A DNA stretch of 64,000 nt from Beta vulgaris subsp. vulgaris (GCF_026745355.1 NC_079202.1:49856431-49920430); one strand, 5' to 3'; shown: positions 13,376-26,380, counted from the first letter of the stretch. Numbers and translations are program-made. The notes: a model not told the origin generated them from the letters alone.

Positions 13376-13733
13376 AACCAATTTCAAATCTCTCTCCTCT
13401 TTCTCTCTCTTCTTTCTCTCTCCGCGGCAAAAATAAAGCACAAAATATATACTGTAGTAGAACTAAATTTCCGATCTCAAATATTGCAGGAAAGATTTAA
13501 CTTTCTCTCTCTACCTTGTTTCTTCGCTCACTCCAAACGACATTTTTTTCTCTCTCTTTATTGTTTATTCTGCATGCAAACTTTCAACAGCATCCGTCAT
13601 CATCAATATTATCATTGTCGTTATCATATAATCAGCTTAGTCTATGAATTTCGAGAATCGGAGGAGAAATTCGCTGCCAAATTTAGGGTTTTTCAAGTTT
13701 TGTGATGTCATTTTCATTATTTTTAGTGAATAA
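13376..13733 (+). promoter_or_regulatory. Probable core promoter and 5' UTR of the UBP16-like gene
   Basis: A strongly pyrimidine-rich tract (TCTCTC repeats, 13384-13423) is followed by an AT-rich TATA-like word (AAAATATATACT at 13442) about 290 bp before the start codon. TC-rich tracts at this position are common in plant promoters and leaders. Short open frames lie in the leader (for example 13484-13705) and could act as upstream ORFs if transcription starts before them. The start site cannot be fixed from the sequence. A TTGCAG at 13484-13489 could also be a 5' UTR splice acceptor. Confidence 0.4.
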
Positions 13734-16700
13734 ATGCTCGTTTCCGGGGATCTAGGGTTTCGCGTTGCTGTTTTCTTCATCTTTGTGCTTTTTCCGGCGT
13801 TTGGCTTTGTTCTCCGTCGAAAATGGCGGCTTGCTGTGGCCAGACAAGACGAGATCAATCGCCTTCTTGTTTTGGCCTCTGAAGAGGCTGCGAGAGCTGA
13901 GCTTGAGGCTTCGTTTGGATATACTACTTCGATTTCAATTCCGTCTCAGCGGTTTTGTGCTGTTTGTTTCACTCCGACAGCGAATCGATGCGCCAGATGC
14001 AAGTCAGTCCATTATTGGTATGTTTGTTGTTCTACCTTCTTTTCTCAATTTTCTTGCTGTTATTGGAAATTTGTTGCTGTTTATGTTAGAATTTCGGATA
14101 CACAATTTGATAATTGTGTGAATTTTGCAGTTTTCGTTGTGATTGTTTTAATTGTTTTTTTTATGAGTGATGATGGAGTCGGAAACGATTGCTGGTAATT
14201 GGATGAATCGTGTGGTAGAAGTTGCTGATTTGACTGCCGGTTCATACTAAGGGAAAAGTAATTCTGTTTGAAGGATGTTGAGATTTGTGTGTGCAATCAC
14301 ATTGATTGGCACTAGGACTTATCAATGGTTTGCAATGAGAAAAAAAAATGGTTGCTTTTTTTCGTCCTAATCTTCTTTGGGGATGGAGTTGGAAAAATTT
14401 GTGGTTTTTGCTGCAAATTAAGCATTTTGATTCTCTTGACAGCATATTATTTACCAGGATATAGTTCTGCTGGTTTCACAGGTTTGGGAATGTGTCTGTT
14501 AGATTACAAATTTTCGATGTTATTCTTTTCAGTATGTTAAGTTGTCATAGTCTAAATTGGTTTCACAGGAAAGGTGAGTTGAAGATTGATTGTTTGTAGA
14601 AATTACTGGTTGTTGAAGAGTGACAATGAAGCTTGGTAGCAGATGCTGATAGAAATTGGAATCTAATTGGTAGAAGTTAGTGTTTTTGGGAAAGAAGGTC
14701 ATCTTAGCCTATCTGGCTGTGGATTTTACCCAGAGAAAATGTTTAGGACCTAAAGGATGCTGTGATTTGGGTGTTCGTTACAATATTGGATATCGTCTTA
14801 TTACTAATACTAACTAACAGAGTAATACTAAGGTCTAAAATGATCAACTTTTAATACTTTGAGATTGTTGTTCAAGAAGCGGTTCGTGATTGAACTAGAT
14901 GAAGCTAATGGTAGAAGTTATTGGTTTTCCCTCCAAGTGAGTCATTATTAAGAGCGATGAAGTCTGAAAAGATTCACAGCTATTGCTGGTAAAATTGGAT
15001 AAATCGTATGGCGAAAGTTGCTGATTTGACTACCGGTTTTTACTAGGGGAAAAGTGATTCAGTTTGAAGGATGTTGAGATTTGCTTGTGCAGTCACATTG
15101 ATTGGCAATAGGACTGATTAATGTTTTGCAATTGAGTAATAAGCTGCTTTTTTGGAAACTTTGTCCAAAGCTTGTTTGGGGATTGAGGAACAAAGTTGAT
15201 AGTAGAAATATGTGTTTTTGCTGCAAATCAAGCGTTCCGTGTCTTTTGACAGCATGTTATTCAGCAGGCAGTAGTTCTTCTAGTTTCAGAGATCTTGAGA
15301 TTTGGCTGTTAGATTACAACCTTTGGATGTTCTTTTCAGTATGTTTTAAGTTGTCGTAGTCTAAATTAGTTTCACATGAAGGTAAGTTGAAGGTTGAAAA
15401 TTTGTAGAAATTACTGGTTGTTGAAGAGTGACAATGAAGCTTGGTAGCAGATTTTGGTAGAATTGAATTAATCTAAATGGTAGAAGTTAGTGTCGTTGGG
15501 AAAGAAGGTCATCTTAGCCTATCTGGCTGCATATTTTACCGTTTTAACCAGAGAAATTTTTAGGATCTGAAGGATGTTGTGATTTGGATGTTCGATTACA
15601 ATATTGGATATCCACGTATTACTAATACTAGCTAACAGGGTAATACTGAAGTTTAAAATGATTAATGTTTTTATATGTTGAGATTGTTGTTCAAAAAGTG
15701 GTTTGTGATAGAACTAGATGAAGTTAATGGTGGAAATTAGTTGTTTTCCCTCCAAATGAGGCATTTTGTTCCTTTTGGACTGCAAGCTTTTACCTTTTGT
15801 CTGTGGGATGTCGAATTCGAGTATTAGTTAATATCATGTTCATCCCCTTCTCACCTTTAATTTAGGTGTCATGCCAAAGGTGAATGGTGGAGGTATTAAA
15901 GTTTTATCAAAAATATGGATAAGTGTAATTCAATGGTGTGACAATTATGTATTTAGATGTTAAGATTAGACGCTTTGGCTGTCTGAGACTTTAGCTCATG
16001 TCTAATATGAGGCATTGAGTCCGAGATCTATCTATATAGTTAATGGTTTTGATTCTGATTGGGTATGTTACAAGTAATATGAAACAGAATTTTCTGAAGT
16101 CAGTATAAGTTTTTGTCTTGTCTGGATGTTTCTTCTAAGATAGTATCTCGTATGTTAATGCTGTAATTGATCTAGAAAAAAAATGATTTAACTAGAGAAA
16201 TTTGAAGGTTATTGAATTATGATAGCCCTTGCAGAGCATCTACTTATGAATTTGTCAATTTCAGCTCTGGCAAGTGCCAAATTATTCATTGGAGACAAGG
16301 TCACAAGGACGAATGCCATCTATCGGTGGACAATTCAGAAATCAGTGATGATGAAGTCAGTTTTGGGGGCGATAACAATCAACTTTATCCTGATCACAAT
16401 ATTCCCATCATTGAAAATAGTGGACGGAAATATGATGAACAAGCCGAAACTGGACCTGAAATTACCCCTCTTGCATTTCCTCTGGAATCATCTGTAAAGG
16501 ATGATAAAAGGACAGTTCATCACCCTTCACTAAAAGATGAACCAGTTTCTCAAGAAAAACTTCATGACATAACAGAAGTATCTTCATTTCATGCATCTTC
16601 GTCTAGTGATGGCATGTGCATTGATGACTCCATCTCTGATGTTGATAGTTTGCACGATCTTAATTCTGATTCAGACGGTTCTTGTTCCACGCCTCACAAC

Positions 16701-19700
16701 CATGAGACAGCTTCAAGTGATACACACGCGGAGAAGATTAAGACATTAGAAAACGAGTCATATTCGAGGGTGGTGTCCAATGGTAATATCAATGGTTCCT
16801 GTGATTCAAAGGAAGAAGCATCAGGCAAAATGAATAGCCCTTCAAGTTTGAGCTTTAGTCGCTCTGCCAAGAACTTATCTAAACCTTCAATAGCCACATC
16901 TGGTTTCTGGGATGGTTCCCTTGATTATTGCAGAAGTAGAGAATTTATGACTGATGCAAAGCCTCTTGTTGATGGCGTAGGCGATTTCTCATCAAATATG
17001 TTTGCACAAGGGTCAAAAGCATCACCTGAGACTTATCCTGGAATTTCTAGCACTGGTAAGTATGTTGCTGAGCCCACTTTAACAGGAAAAGATCCTCCCT
17101 TAAGGCGCCTGAGCTCTAAAATATTGGGCTCCCAGGAGCCTGTCACCAAGGTTAAGGTGATTAACATTGACAGGGATTTGGTGAAGTCTGGAGAAATAGG
17201 AGCTACAGGTGAAACTTTAAAGGACAGTGCCTTGCCAATTCGTACTTCAGAGAAGGCAAATTTTTCGAACAGAAACTCCAAAGATGGTCTGCGTTCATCA
17301 GTCTCAAAGAAAGCTGGATCGTCAACAAAAGCTCCTAGTGGCTCTCCATCTGGCATGAAGGAGCATATTGCCCCAGCTATGAAGTCTGTTACAGCTGTTA
17401 CAGATGCTGCTAACCCCTCTCAGGTGGCTAGGCCTGTCCCGGGTACTGCTGTTGGCTTGAAGACGTCAGTGCTAAAAGTTGTAGAGCAGTTTAGAGCTCC
17501 AAGATTGTCCAAAAAAAGTGATGATGTGGGAAGAAACAGTGAGAAGGTTGGTGTACAGTCTTGCCATTTTGTTTCACCAGTGTGATTTTGTAATTTTATT
17601 TAGTGAGATGATCTTGTTGATTTTGCAGGCTGTTTTTCCTTACGAATCGTTTGTTAAGCTTTATCATTGGAACAAGGTGGAACTGCGTCCATGTGGCCTA
17701 ATAAACTGTGGGAACAGGTGAATACATCATTATTTTTAGTCTTCTTCATGATGAATGTCTATGTATTGGAGACTACAGACATAACACTATGCAATTTCTT
17801 TTGGGGAACTAGCCCAAGAGTGTTTAAAAATGTAAGACAATGGAAAAGTGCACGTAGTAATTTGATTAGAAAATGCATTGGTATTATTATAGTAATATAA
17901 ACTAGGTTTACTTTTATCTGGTGCATGGACAGTCACTTATATTGAACTGACTTGCAAATTAATCTTTTTATAGTGCCTTATAAGGTGCTATTGAGTTTGG
18001 GAGCTCAATTGACATGTTTTGAGTGGAGATGAAAGGTTAATATGAAATAATGCCTAAGCAAGTGAGATGACTGTTACTTATGATGTAAAGTTCATTGATT
18101 TGCCATCACAATTGTGAAATTTGGTGTATCTAGATAAGGTTGACGAAATTTGTACAAACTTAGTAGAATATAGATCCAACCAACAAATGATGCTTTCTAA
18201 AGAGAAAACAATACTCTTTTTGTTTCACTAAAGTAGTTACACTTTGACTTTATAGACCCGCACTTGTAGATGTTGAACATTAATATCATTAATTATGTAT
18301 TTGTAAAAATTGTTAAAAGTTGATATTCGGAAATACATTGTTTTATATTGTTAAAAGTTAATCTAACAAGATCCCACATGACAGTTTTTTCTTTTAACTA
18401 GTAAATCACAGACGATGGTTTGAGTAGAGTATGTAAATAATGTAAAAATGGCAAGTGTAACTAGTTTAGTGAAATGGAGGGATTATACTTTTAACCAAAT
18501 TGTTCAAAAGTTGATTTTTTTCTCTTCTCCCTAAAGTGAAGATTGATTCAAAACGCTACTTGTATTTTGCATGCAAATACTTATGACTGCATTATATGTA
18601 TGTGTTGTATCACATATATATCTAAAGGGTTCCTTCTATAATTATGTGTACTGGGTTTGGAGGCTGGTTTGCATCTTAGAGAAAATCAGCTAGTAGATCA
18701 ATAAAATTGAACCCATTGAGCATGTAGTATGAATGAATATTGCGAGAGATACATCAATTACACTTCTCACAGATAGAAGATCAATAAAAATGAAATAGAG
18801 ATTAGGAAGTGCTTACAAAATTTGTATTTCTAAATTAGATGAAGTGTGTTTAAGTTGTACATGTTGTGTCAATTTTAATAGAACACAGAAATTTGGTATG
18901 GAATTGAAGAAGAATTGAGGAAGAAGAACTCTCGGTAACTAAATAGCTTGATTGTAATATTGATGCCATTAAATCATCAAATGAGTATTTCGACCCCCGT
19001 CTTTTGATAGCTGGAAACTGTAAAAAAATTAGAAAGAGAAAATAGTCAAAATCTTCTGTATGCTCTTCTCAAGTCTCAACACAATTAATTCTTCAGCTCA
19101 CCTCATTTTTCACTCTGTAGCCCAATTTTACATTGCTGCTCTAATAATTCCTGCTCAAGGCACTCATCGCAGAGTCTATAACTGATTTATGGTGCATTCT
19201 CTGTTGTACCCTTCCCCAATGCCTAGCTTAAGTAAAAAGTAATGTTGGCCATGGATGATGCACAATATAATACCGACAATTGGCAATTTTTGGTGGAGGG
19301 AAATTGCTCAACAATATGAAGTTGTTTAATCAATTGTTTAGTTTAAAGTATTACATAAATCTGTGGTTGTTGATGAGATTTGTAGCTAAAATGATTGATA
19401 GAGGCTCATTTGCATACGGATATTGAAGTGACAGTAATAGAAAGAATGATGGAGAGTAATAAGGATAGAGTAAATGGGTGACTATTAAGAGAGACGAAAG
19501 AAAAATAGGATCAAAACATGGAGACTGCACTGTTACTCTGTATTCCATTTGATTCTGGGGACCTATTCTTTGGGTGGGACGAGGAATTCAAATTTTGGCA
19601 TGTGGTATGATGATTTCACATGGGACATATTGGTTTGTCATTTAAAATAACAAGAGTTAATTTTTTGAAAATCAACTAGCAAATGCCTTTGATTGTATTG

Positions 19701-22700
19701 ATCTCTGTCATAGTTTGCTGTTCCTATGTGGCATATAATTGATGTCCCTTGAAGCCTCAGTCGACTCCTACTCCAGTCTATGTTTACATTGAACTATGCA
19801 GCTCAAACATTGGGATTGTGGGCCATACCATCCAGATCCTGTTTTTCATAATTTAGCGTTGAAAAATTTAACTCAACTTGAAAGAAGAGCTGCTTGCTTA
19901 ATTGACTTTTCATTTCTATTGAGAAATTTAGAAAATCTAGGTCGTCGCTCTCATTGTATGTATGGTGTGTATGCGCGCATGTGTCGGGTCTCTTCTGACA
20001 ATAGATGTTAGCATGAAAAGTTGTAGTTGTACTAAGATAGTTGCTATAAATTTTGCAAAAAAGGGGATGAAGAACTTTCTGGCATTTTCTAATTTGCCTT
20101 ACATGGTTACACCTACTTTGCCATTGTGTATCTCGTCTTTCTTCATCCTATCCTTACTCCCTTTCCTTACTGATATATAATATTTTTTTTCCCGTTTTTA
20201 GCTGTTATGCCAATGTTATCCTTCAGTGCTTGGCTTTTACTCCACCACTTACTTCTTATCTTCTTCAAGGACTTCATTCTAAAGCATGTAAGCTCCTTAT
20301 ACAACTCCTACTGGTGGTTCTGTTTATTTTAAACCATGTTTTCCATCTTATGTACATTCTTTTCTCCACCAACATGATTGCTTCTTTTGTGATCTGATTT
20401 TTGTACACGATAGGTGTAAATAAAGAATGGTGCTTCACATGCGAGTTTGAAAGGTTAATTTTAAAGGCAAAGGAAGGGGGACCTCCACTTTCTCCTATTG
20501 GTATATTATCCCACATACAGAAGATTGGAAGCCACCTTTCTAATGGAAGAGAAGAAGACGCACACGAATTTTTAAGGTAGGGTGCTTCTAAGATGTACTT
20601 GCTTGTCTTGTCTTTCATGTGAAGCTTGCTATTGAATTTTCCACAATTGTTATTGATAGGTATGCTATTGACACGATGCAATCAACATGTCTTCAAGAAG
20701 CTGGGGTGAATGCTTCCGGCTCCTTACAGGAAGAAACAAATCTCATGGGGCTCACTTTTGGAGGTTGTCTTCGCTCAAAGGTAGGATAAAACTTTCCAGA
20801 ATATCTTATGGCCCAAAAATGGATATACTTGTTGGATTGTGATTTAAAGGTGCTCCCCTTTCTTTGTCTGTGCCCATCCCTGCAGATAAGGTGTACAAGG
20901 TGCCGTGGGAAATCTGAGAAATTTGAACGGATGATGGATCTTACTGTGGAAATAGAAGGAGATATAGAGACCTTAGAAGATGCTTTACAGAAATTCTCTG
21001 GAACCGAGCCTCTTGACGGAGAAAATAAGTACAATTGCGGCAGGTTGGGTTCTTTGCAATATGCTGGTACACTAATTTATTGTTAAGTGACTCCAATTTT
21101 TTAAAATGAGTATATGTCAGCACACTTTTAATGCAGCATAATCTATTTCTTTTTTTTTTTATCCCCATCCCTTTCGAGTATGAAACAATGGTAATTTTTT
21201 GATTGGCATTGTCACAAGTTTTAGTTTTGAATGTTATAGTATAGATGAACGGAAGCTAAGCTTTATTTGGTGATTGTGATTCTACTCTATTCACATGCAT
21301 CATATGAGATTGGGCTAGCTGCAAAGCTATTGTTTTCTCATCATTTCTTGTTAAGCGTCTAACACTTTTTCTATGCATGTCCAAGTCTAGAATCTTCTAT
21401 TATTGGGTGTACTTCAGGTTGGGTAATCTTTTCCATGTAAGACTTGGGTAATAATAGTATTCTTCTTGTGAATATGTCAGAAAAGGAACATAAATTTTCT
21501 CTCTTTGGTAGTTAGTTGTTTGTATATTATTGCTAAAATCACATGCTAGTTCCTTCCTTTTGGCAGGTGCAAATCTTATGAGAAAGCAAAGAAGAAGTTA
21601 AATATATCTGAGGCTCCTAATATCCTTACGATTGCATTGAAGCGGTTTCAGGTAAGTTTGAAATGTTGAAAGAGAATCTTTATGTTATTCTATCATATGC
21701 TGATCTTTTACTCATGTTTTCCCCCATTTTATTCTTAACCAGTCGGGGAAGTTTGGCAAGCTCAACAAGACGATTCGATTCCCAGAGATTTTAAATCTTG
21801 CCCCATATATGAGGGGGGGAAGTGACAAAACACCGATATACAGACTTTATGGGGTTGTTGTTCACTTAGATATTATGAATGCTGCCTTTTCAGGTCACTA
21901 CGTATGTTATGTTCGGAATGCACACAACAAATGGTACAAGATTGATGATAGCACGGTATGATTCATATAACTTGTTTAAGTTGTGTCGTCATTATGCTGG
22001 TATCATAGTATAGTGAAGCTTTGTTTGGTATACTTGTATAGTGAACCTTTGTTACCCTGTTTGTTTGCCGGAGCGCGGGGGGGGGGGGGGGTTGGAAAAG
22101 ATTGTCTGAAGAGATTCCTCCCTTTTTTTATGGACTTTGGGTCTACTTTTTTTTTTTCTGATTACTTCTCTTCTGGCCACGCACTACAGCCTTTAGTGTT
22201 GATGTATTATTGAAGATTATTTCTAAAACCATTGACAGCCTTTAGTGTCTACTTTTTTTGCTGATTACTTCTCTTCTGGCCACGCACTACAGCCTTTAGT
22301 GTTGATGTATTAGTGAAGATTATTTCTAAAACCATTGACAGTTGTGTAGGTTAGTTTTCCAGAAAATATAGCAACTATGTCTGAGAGGTTGCGATTAGCT
22401 GCCAAGTAGTTGCTTAGTGTTCAGCTAAATGATAAGAGCCACTAATGTTGCCTTCACAGGTTATTTTCGTATTACATAAGATAATTTTTAAAGCCATTTA
22501 ACTTCATCAATGTGGCATGTTGATTGAACAGGTCAAGCCTGTGGATCTGGAGAGAGTGCTAAACAAGGGAGCGTACATGCTTTTCTATTCAAGGTACTAC
22601 TTATTTTATCGGCTTACTGAAATTGTCTTCTCCCTTCAGTAGCATGACGAGTGATGGTGGTTGGTGGTTGAGAGCTGTTGTACTTTGTTATGTAATTAGT

Positions 22701-24869
22701 ATGGGACATCTTAGATTTACATACTGTAGGAAATTGGAATTCTGATACGGTCTGCATTATAAGCTTTAAGTTTCTTTTTGGATGAATTAAAGCAAGCTAC
22801 AATTGAATCTCTTGGGCACTTAGACTGTTTTTAGTAACCAGCGACATTAGTATATATTAACGGCTATGGTTCTACTAGGTATACTTTAATATCGTGGCCA
22901 TGAAGACTGAATATCTGGACTTGCTTGGGGTCTAGTCTAGGGGATGGGCTGTGTAGATTTAATTGTTATCACTTCATGATTATTTGAAATTTATTCATGG
23001 CTATATTGGCTTTTGAAATTTATTCATGGCTATATTGGCTTTCAACAAGGAATTCTTTATAGGATTATTTTTATTCCTTTCACTTTACGCCCTTGTGTTT
23101 TGCAAACATTTCTTCCTAAATCATTTTATCTATTCTCCTTTTAAGGTTTTGATCTCTGTTATAGAACTTTTCGAACATTATTTACTACTTCCTCTGTTCC
23201 ATAATAAGTGAAACACTTCTCTCTTTTTTGTGAGAGCGTTTTTAGAGAAGTCTTTCACTCATTATGGAACAGAGGAAGTATATCTTCATATTTTTGGTTC
23301 TCTTTACACATCATTCAGTTTCTTGTGCTATATGTTTTTTTTTCTCCTCTTACTTCACTCGCTTTCACTTTCTCATCTTTCTTTGTTTACTTCTCTTATT
23401 TCTATACTATTATTGTTTCACTTTTCGGTTTCTTGTGATGGATTATGTTAGACGACCCCAAAGGCTCAAATCATTTTGGGACTAAGGGTTTGTGGTGGTT
23501 GTTAGATACCTGGTAGAATTCATTTGTGAAGCTGAAATAATTTTGAAGTATAGTACAACTGTACAATATGTTAATTTTAATTATTATGTTGGTAATAGCG
23601 ATTCTTCACTTCCAAGGAGACAAAAATAGAATCGAACTTAGTCAAAAAAGCCTTTGTGTTTGGAAGCAAATAGTTCCTCTACAGTCTATCCCCTTTTTAG
23701 TGCGTAGAAGTTGTTTGAATACAAGTGTTATTCTGTTGTTTCAAACTTTGACCAATGCTCGCAGTTATTCAACTTATTAATTGTTTTTTCCCCACAATAT
23801 CTATCTTAACAACTGCGTTTATACTACTTCATATGGTGTATTTGAGTCATATTACTTGTCATCCTTGATTTATGTGCACAAAGTTAAAGCAACATACTAC
23901 ATGCATTGAATATGGTGTGTTTACACTTTACACTTACGGATGATGAATCACTGAATAAATTGCCATCGTTCAAATAAAACCTAATATTCTGCCTGAATGT
24001 TGAGTTTAGATTTGATCTTTTTTAGTTTGACTAACGCCAAGTGCTTATTCTTCTCTGCTCATGTTGAGGTCAACTAAAGTTCTGCTGTGTGTGTGTTTTT
24101 AGTGTTTCTTTCTCTGGCTATCTGCAATATTTTTAAGGTTTCTGTATTGACTTGCAGAATCTCTCCACGCGCTCCAAAGTCAATTCGAAGCGCTATAGTC
24201 TCTCGTGATTTGCCGGTTAAGGTAAAAAATCCAGAGGTTGATTCTTCTCGGAGCAATTTGAGGAGTACTATTTTAAGACAGAGAGATTCATCTGCGCAAG
24301 CGAATCATAATGACACTGGCTACATTCATCAAAGTGGATCAAGCCTCCCACCAGTGCGAAATATTCTTGATTTTGACTCATCTAGTGATAATTCTTCGCT
24401 GTTTAGCAACTCCACAGATGAAGTCTCAAGCAGCACTGACAGCAACAGGGAGTCTAATGCAGATGATTTTTCAGAGTATATTTTTGGTTATAATGCCTTC
24501 TTTAGGCACTCAGATTCAGACACCTCTTCTTCCTCCTCTTCTTCCTCTTCTCCTGAATACACAAAACGTTCACCCCTTTCCAATTTAGAGAGGTACGCTT
24601 CTGCTCTTCCTGATGATAATGCTCATTCAGTTTTACGGGAGGATACTTCTTGGGCAAAGGCGCCTCATGAGGCTTCTAGAGCAGAGGAATCAGGTTCAGT
24701 GGGTGAAGTTTCATTTTTGCATTCTAACAGTAGTAGTAAGCAAGTTAGGAAGGTAGTAAATATTAGTAGTAGAGAGACTGATGTCGAGCAAGTAGGACGG
24801 GCTAACCCTTTGGATAATGGAAAATCTGGTGTACATCTGAGACGACCTTGGAGAAAAATTACAGATTGA
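13734..24869 (+). CDS. UBP16: Ubiquitin carboxyl-terminal hydrolase 16-like (MYND + USP domains)
   Basis: A deubiquitinating cysteine protease that removes ubiquitin from substrates. Exons: 13734-14017, 16265-17546, 17629-17717, 20202-20287, 20414-20576, 20660-20780, 20886-21043, 21567-21651, 21743-21955, 22532-22593 and 24158-24869. All introns are GT-AG and phases agree, giving 3255 nt (1084 aa, TGA stop). A hydrophobic segment at residues about 11-27 suggests membrane anchoring. A complete MYND finger uses C75, C78, C86, C89, C95, C99, H108 and C112, split by intron 1. Residues 113-522 form a polar, Ser-rich linker. The USP core begins near 530: Cys box GLINCGNSCYANVILQCL (catalytic C553), EEDAHEFLRY, zinc ribbon C678/C681 and C726/C729, His box FSGHYVCYVR (H808) and KIDDST (D824/D825). 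A Ser-run-rich tail follows. Domain order and N-terminal wording (EINRLLVLASEEAARAELEA) match the plant UBP15-19 group, closest to UBP16. In Arabidopsis UBP16 is linked to salt and cadmium tolerance. The exact paralogue is inference. Confidence 0.93.
14165..15770. repeat. Tandem duplication of about 0.8 kb inside intron 1 of the UBP gene
   Basis: Two consecutive diverged copies, about 14165-14955 and 14957-15770. Matching landmarks are GTTGCTGATT (14221 and 15017), TGTTGAAGAG (14611 and 15419) and the TTTTCCCTCCAA segment (about 14924 and 15744). The offset drifts from 796 to 819 bp through small indels, so the duplication is not recent. Both copies lie between the first and second half of the MYND finger coding sequence and do not affect it. 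Confidence 0.85.
18212..18485. mobile_element. Stowaway-like MITE in intron 3 of the UBP gene
   Basis: The left end, TACTCTTTTTGTTTCACTAA followed by AGTAGTTACAC, is inverted at the right as GTGTAACTAGTTTAGTGAAA followed by TGGAGGGATTA. TA is at both edges. Non-coding, 274 bp. It is of the same general Stowaway type as the element at 5082-5320. Confidence 0.75.
22141..22341. repeat. Tandem duplication of about 95-106 bp in intron 9 of the UBP gene
   Basis: The segment from GTCTACTTTTTTT through GGCCACGCACTACAGCC to ACCATTGACAG occurs at 22141-22238 and again at 22247-22341. Only a few substitutions and a change in T-run length separate the copies. The word CAGCCTTTAGTGT is shared at the junction, consistent with slippage at short homology. 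High similarity suggests a recent event. A run of G bases lies just upstream at about 22077-22092. Confidence 0.9.
22983..23041. repeat. 29-bp direct tandem duplication in intron 10
   Basis: The unit beginning TTTGAAATTTATTCATGGC and ending ATATTGGCT is present twice head to tail with a 29 bp period and no visible mismatch, so it is probably very recent. Confidence 0.88.
23186..23280. mobile_element. 95-bp Stowaway-type hairpin MITE in intron 10 (copy 1)
   Basis: The whole unit folds on itself. TACTTCCTCTGTTCCATAAT at the left is inverted as ATTATGGAACAGAGGAAGTA at the right. The arms continue through CACTTCTCT and AGAGAAGTCTTTCAC with a short loop, and TA lies at both ends. A second copy of the same 95 bp length is at 25326-25420. 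Confidence 0.85.
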
Positions 24870-25060
24870 GTGTTCCATCATATAATGTTAAAAGGGGAAT
24901 AATGTTTAATATTAGTACTCCTTTTCCCCCCATTTTTTGTTTTTCCTTGGTCTTTTGAGGGGAAGGGGTCGGAAATGTTGTATGTATGTAAGTTACTGTT
25001 ACATTTGTATTTAATGAGAAGGTATAAAAAAATTAAAATCTTAATCACTTGTATGATTAC
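24870..25060 (+). terminator. Probable 3' UTR and polyadenylation region of the UBP16-like gene
   Basis: After the TGA stop there are AATAATG (24899), a GT/T-rich stretch (24920-25010) and TTAATGAGAAGG (25011-25022). These fit the loose plant near-upstream and far-upstream elements. The cleavage site cannot be placed without transcript data. Confidence 0.4.
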
Positions 25061-25325
25061 TTTCCAATGACCTGATTGACACAAATTTTAGAGGGCAATT
25101 TTATCATGATATTTTTCAAATAACTAACATGTTTTGTTATTTATGTTTAGTAAATTTTGACAGAAGTCTCATTTTATTCATGTATAGTTTTTGCAATGCT
25201 CAAACCTTAGGGGTGCCTTTTTATGTTACTTTTGTCTACTGTAACAATTTTTCTGAAAAAAGCCTGTAAGGAAAAATTTATGTGATCTAAGTGCTTTTGT
25301 TTATTTTACGGATGCTGTTAATATA

Positions 25326-25420
25326 TACTTCTTCCGTTCCATAATAAGTAAAATACTTTTCTCTTTTATGTGAGAGCTTTTTTAGAGAAGTGTTTCACTT
25401 ATTATGGAATGGAGGAAGTA
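25326..25420. mobile_element. 95-bp Stowaway-type hairpin MITE downstream of the UBP gene (copy 2)
   Basis: Same length and layout as 23186-23280. TACTTCTTCCGTTCCATAAT is inverted as ATTATGGAATGGAGGAAGTA, and the internal TTTTTAGAGAAGT is conserved. I count about 11 differences between the two copies, so they are related but not a recent duplication of each other. Confidence 0.85.
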
Positions 25421-26091
25421 GTTTTTTTGTTTCTAATTGTTCCTTCGCTCTTTTTGAAAGATAAGCAGGAAAGTGGTGAGTTTAGAAAAGGGCTTGGTTA
25501 ATGGCATTATATTTCAATAGTCATATTATGACCAACATAGAATTTTCACCATGTTTAATACTACTATAAAGTGGAGGTTGCACTCCTTTATTTGAGTTTA
25601 AAGTATCTGGAGGCAGGTTGCTAATTGCTATAAACCTTTTTATCTTTTAACTCAATAAAGAAAAGATGATACTGTAGTAGTGGCCTCAGTTTACTATTCA
25701 CAGAGATATGAACAAGTATGAATGCAATCGATAACTGAGATTGATAGTTGCCTAATAGATTCGAGACGCTGTATACCCACCCACCGTAGATTTGCCATTG
25801 CATCTCATATTTCCATTCTTACGTCAAACTTTATGATTGTATCTCAGATTTTCATTTTTTGTCTAAGAAGATTTGACTGTAATGGTTATACACTTACGCT
25901 AATTCTAACGCGGAAATCAGGAGGCACTAATCTGTGGTATCAGGGTTGAAAAGCAGTATACACTTTTTTTAATTTGTTGTAATAGTTATTCCACTTGTTT
26001 TCTTTATGGTGTCTGGTGCATTCGTGCTTATATTGAACCATCTATATTTATAATTATATACTTCTATTAGCAAGTTATAAGAATTAACTTG
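25421..26091. other. Intergenic, nothing recognised
   Basis: AT-rich DNA between two MITEs. Open frames are short and featureless. Confidence 0.3.
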
Positions 26092-26380
26092 TACTCCCTC
26101 AGTTTTTTTTATTGTTTTTTTATTTTTATTTTTCTCATTTTCCTGTATACGTTTTTTTAATGTAAATATTTGAATTTAAATATTTTTCGTAACATATTAG
26201 TAAATATATATATAACGATTGAATATTAATAAAGTGCTAATTGAGACGAATCAAACAAGATTTCACATGATTATATTTTTATTTACAAATTGAAAAAAAT
26301 TTGAAAAGATTATCTCTAAATATGAATAGTGTCAAGATTCTAAGTGAGAATGATAAAAGAACAAACAAATAGAGAGAGTA
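26092..26380. mobile_element. Stowaway-like MITE, about 289 bp (family shared with 40587-40849)
   Basis: It begins TACTCCCTCAGTTTTTTTTA and ends AATAGAGAGAGTA, with TA on both sides. It shares long internal wording with the element at 40587: TTGAATTTAAATATTTTTCG, ACTAATTGAGACGAAT, CAAGATT-CACATGA and TAGTGTCAAGATTC. This shows a common family. Confidence 0.75.

Noticed and set aside
13484..13705. A separate small gene upstream of UBP16
   Set aside because: It overlaps the TC-rich leader, has no motif, and fits a chance or upstream ORF in the 5' UTR.
14325..15359. Open frames in intron 1 as extra exons
   Set aside because: They fall in the two diverged copies of the intronic duplication. The MYND finger joins perfectly from 14017 to 16265 without them.
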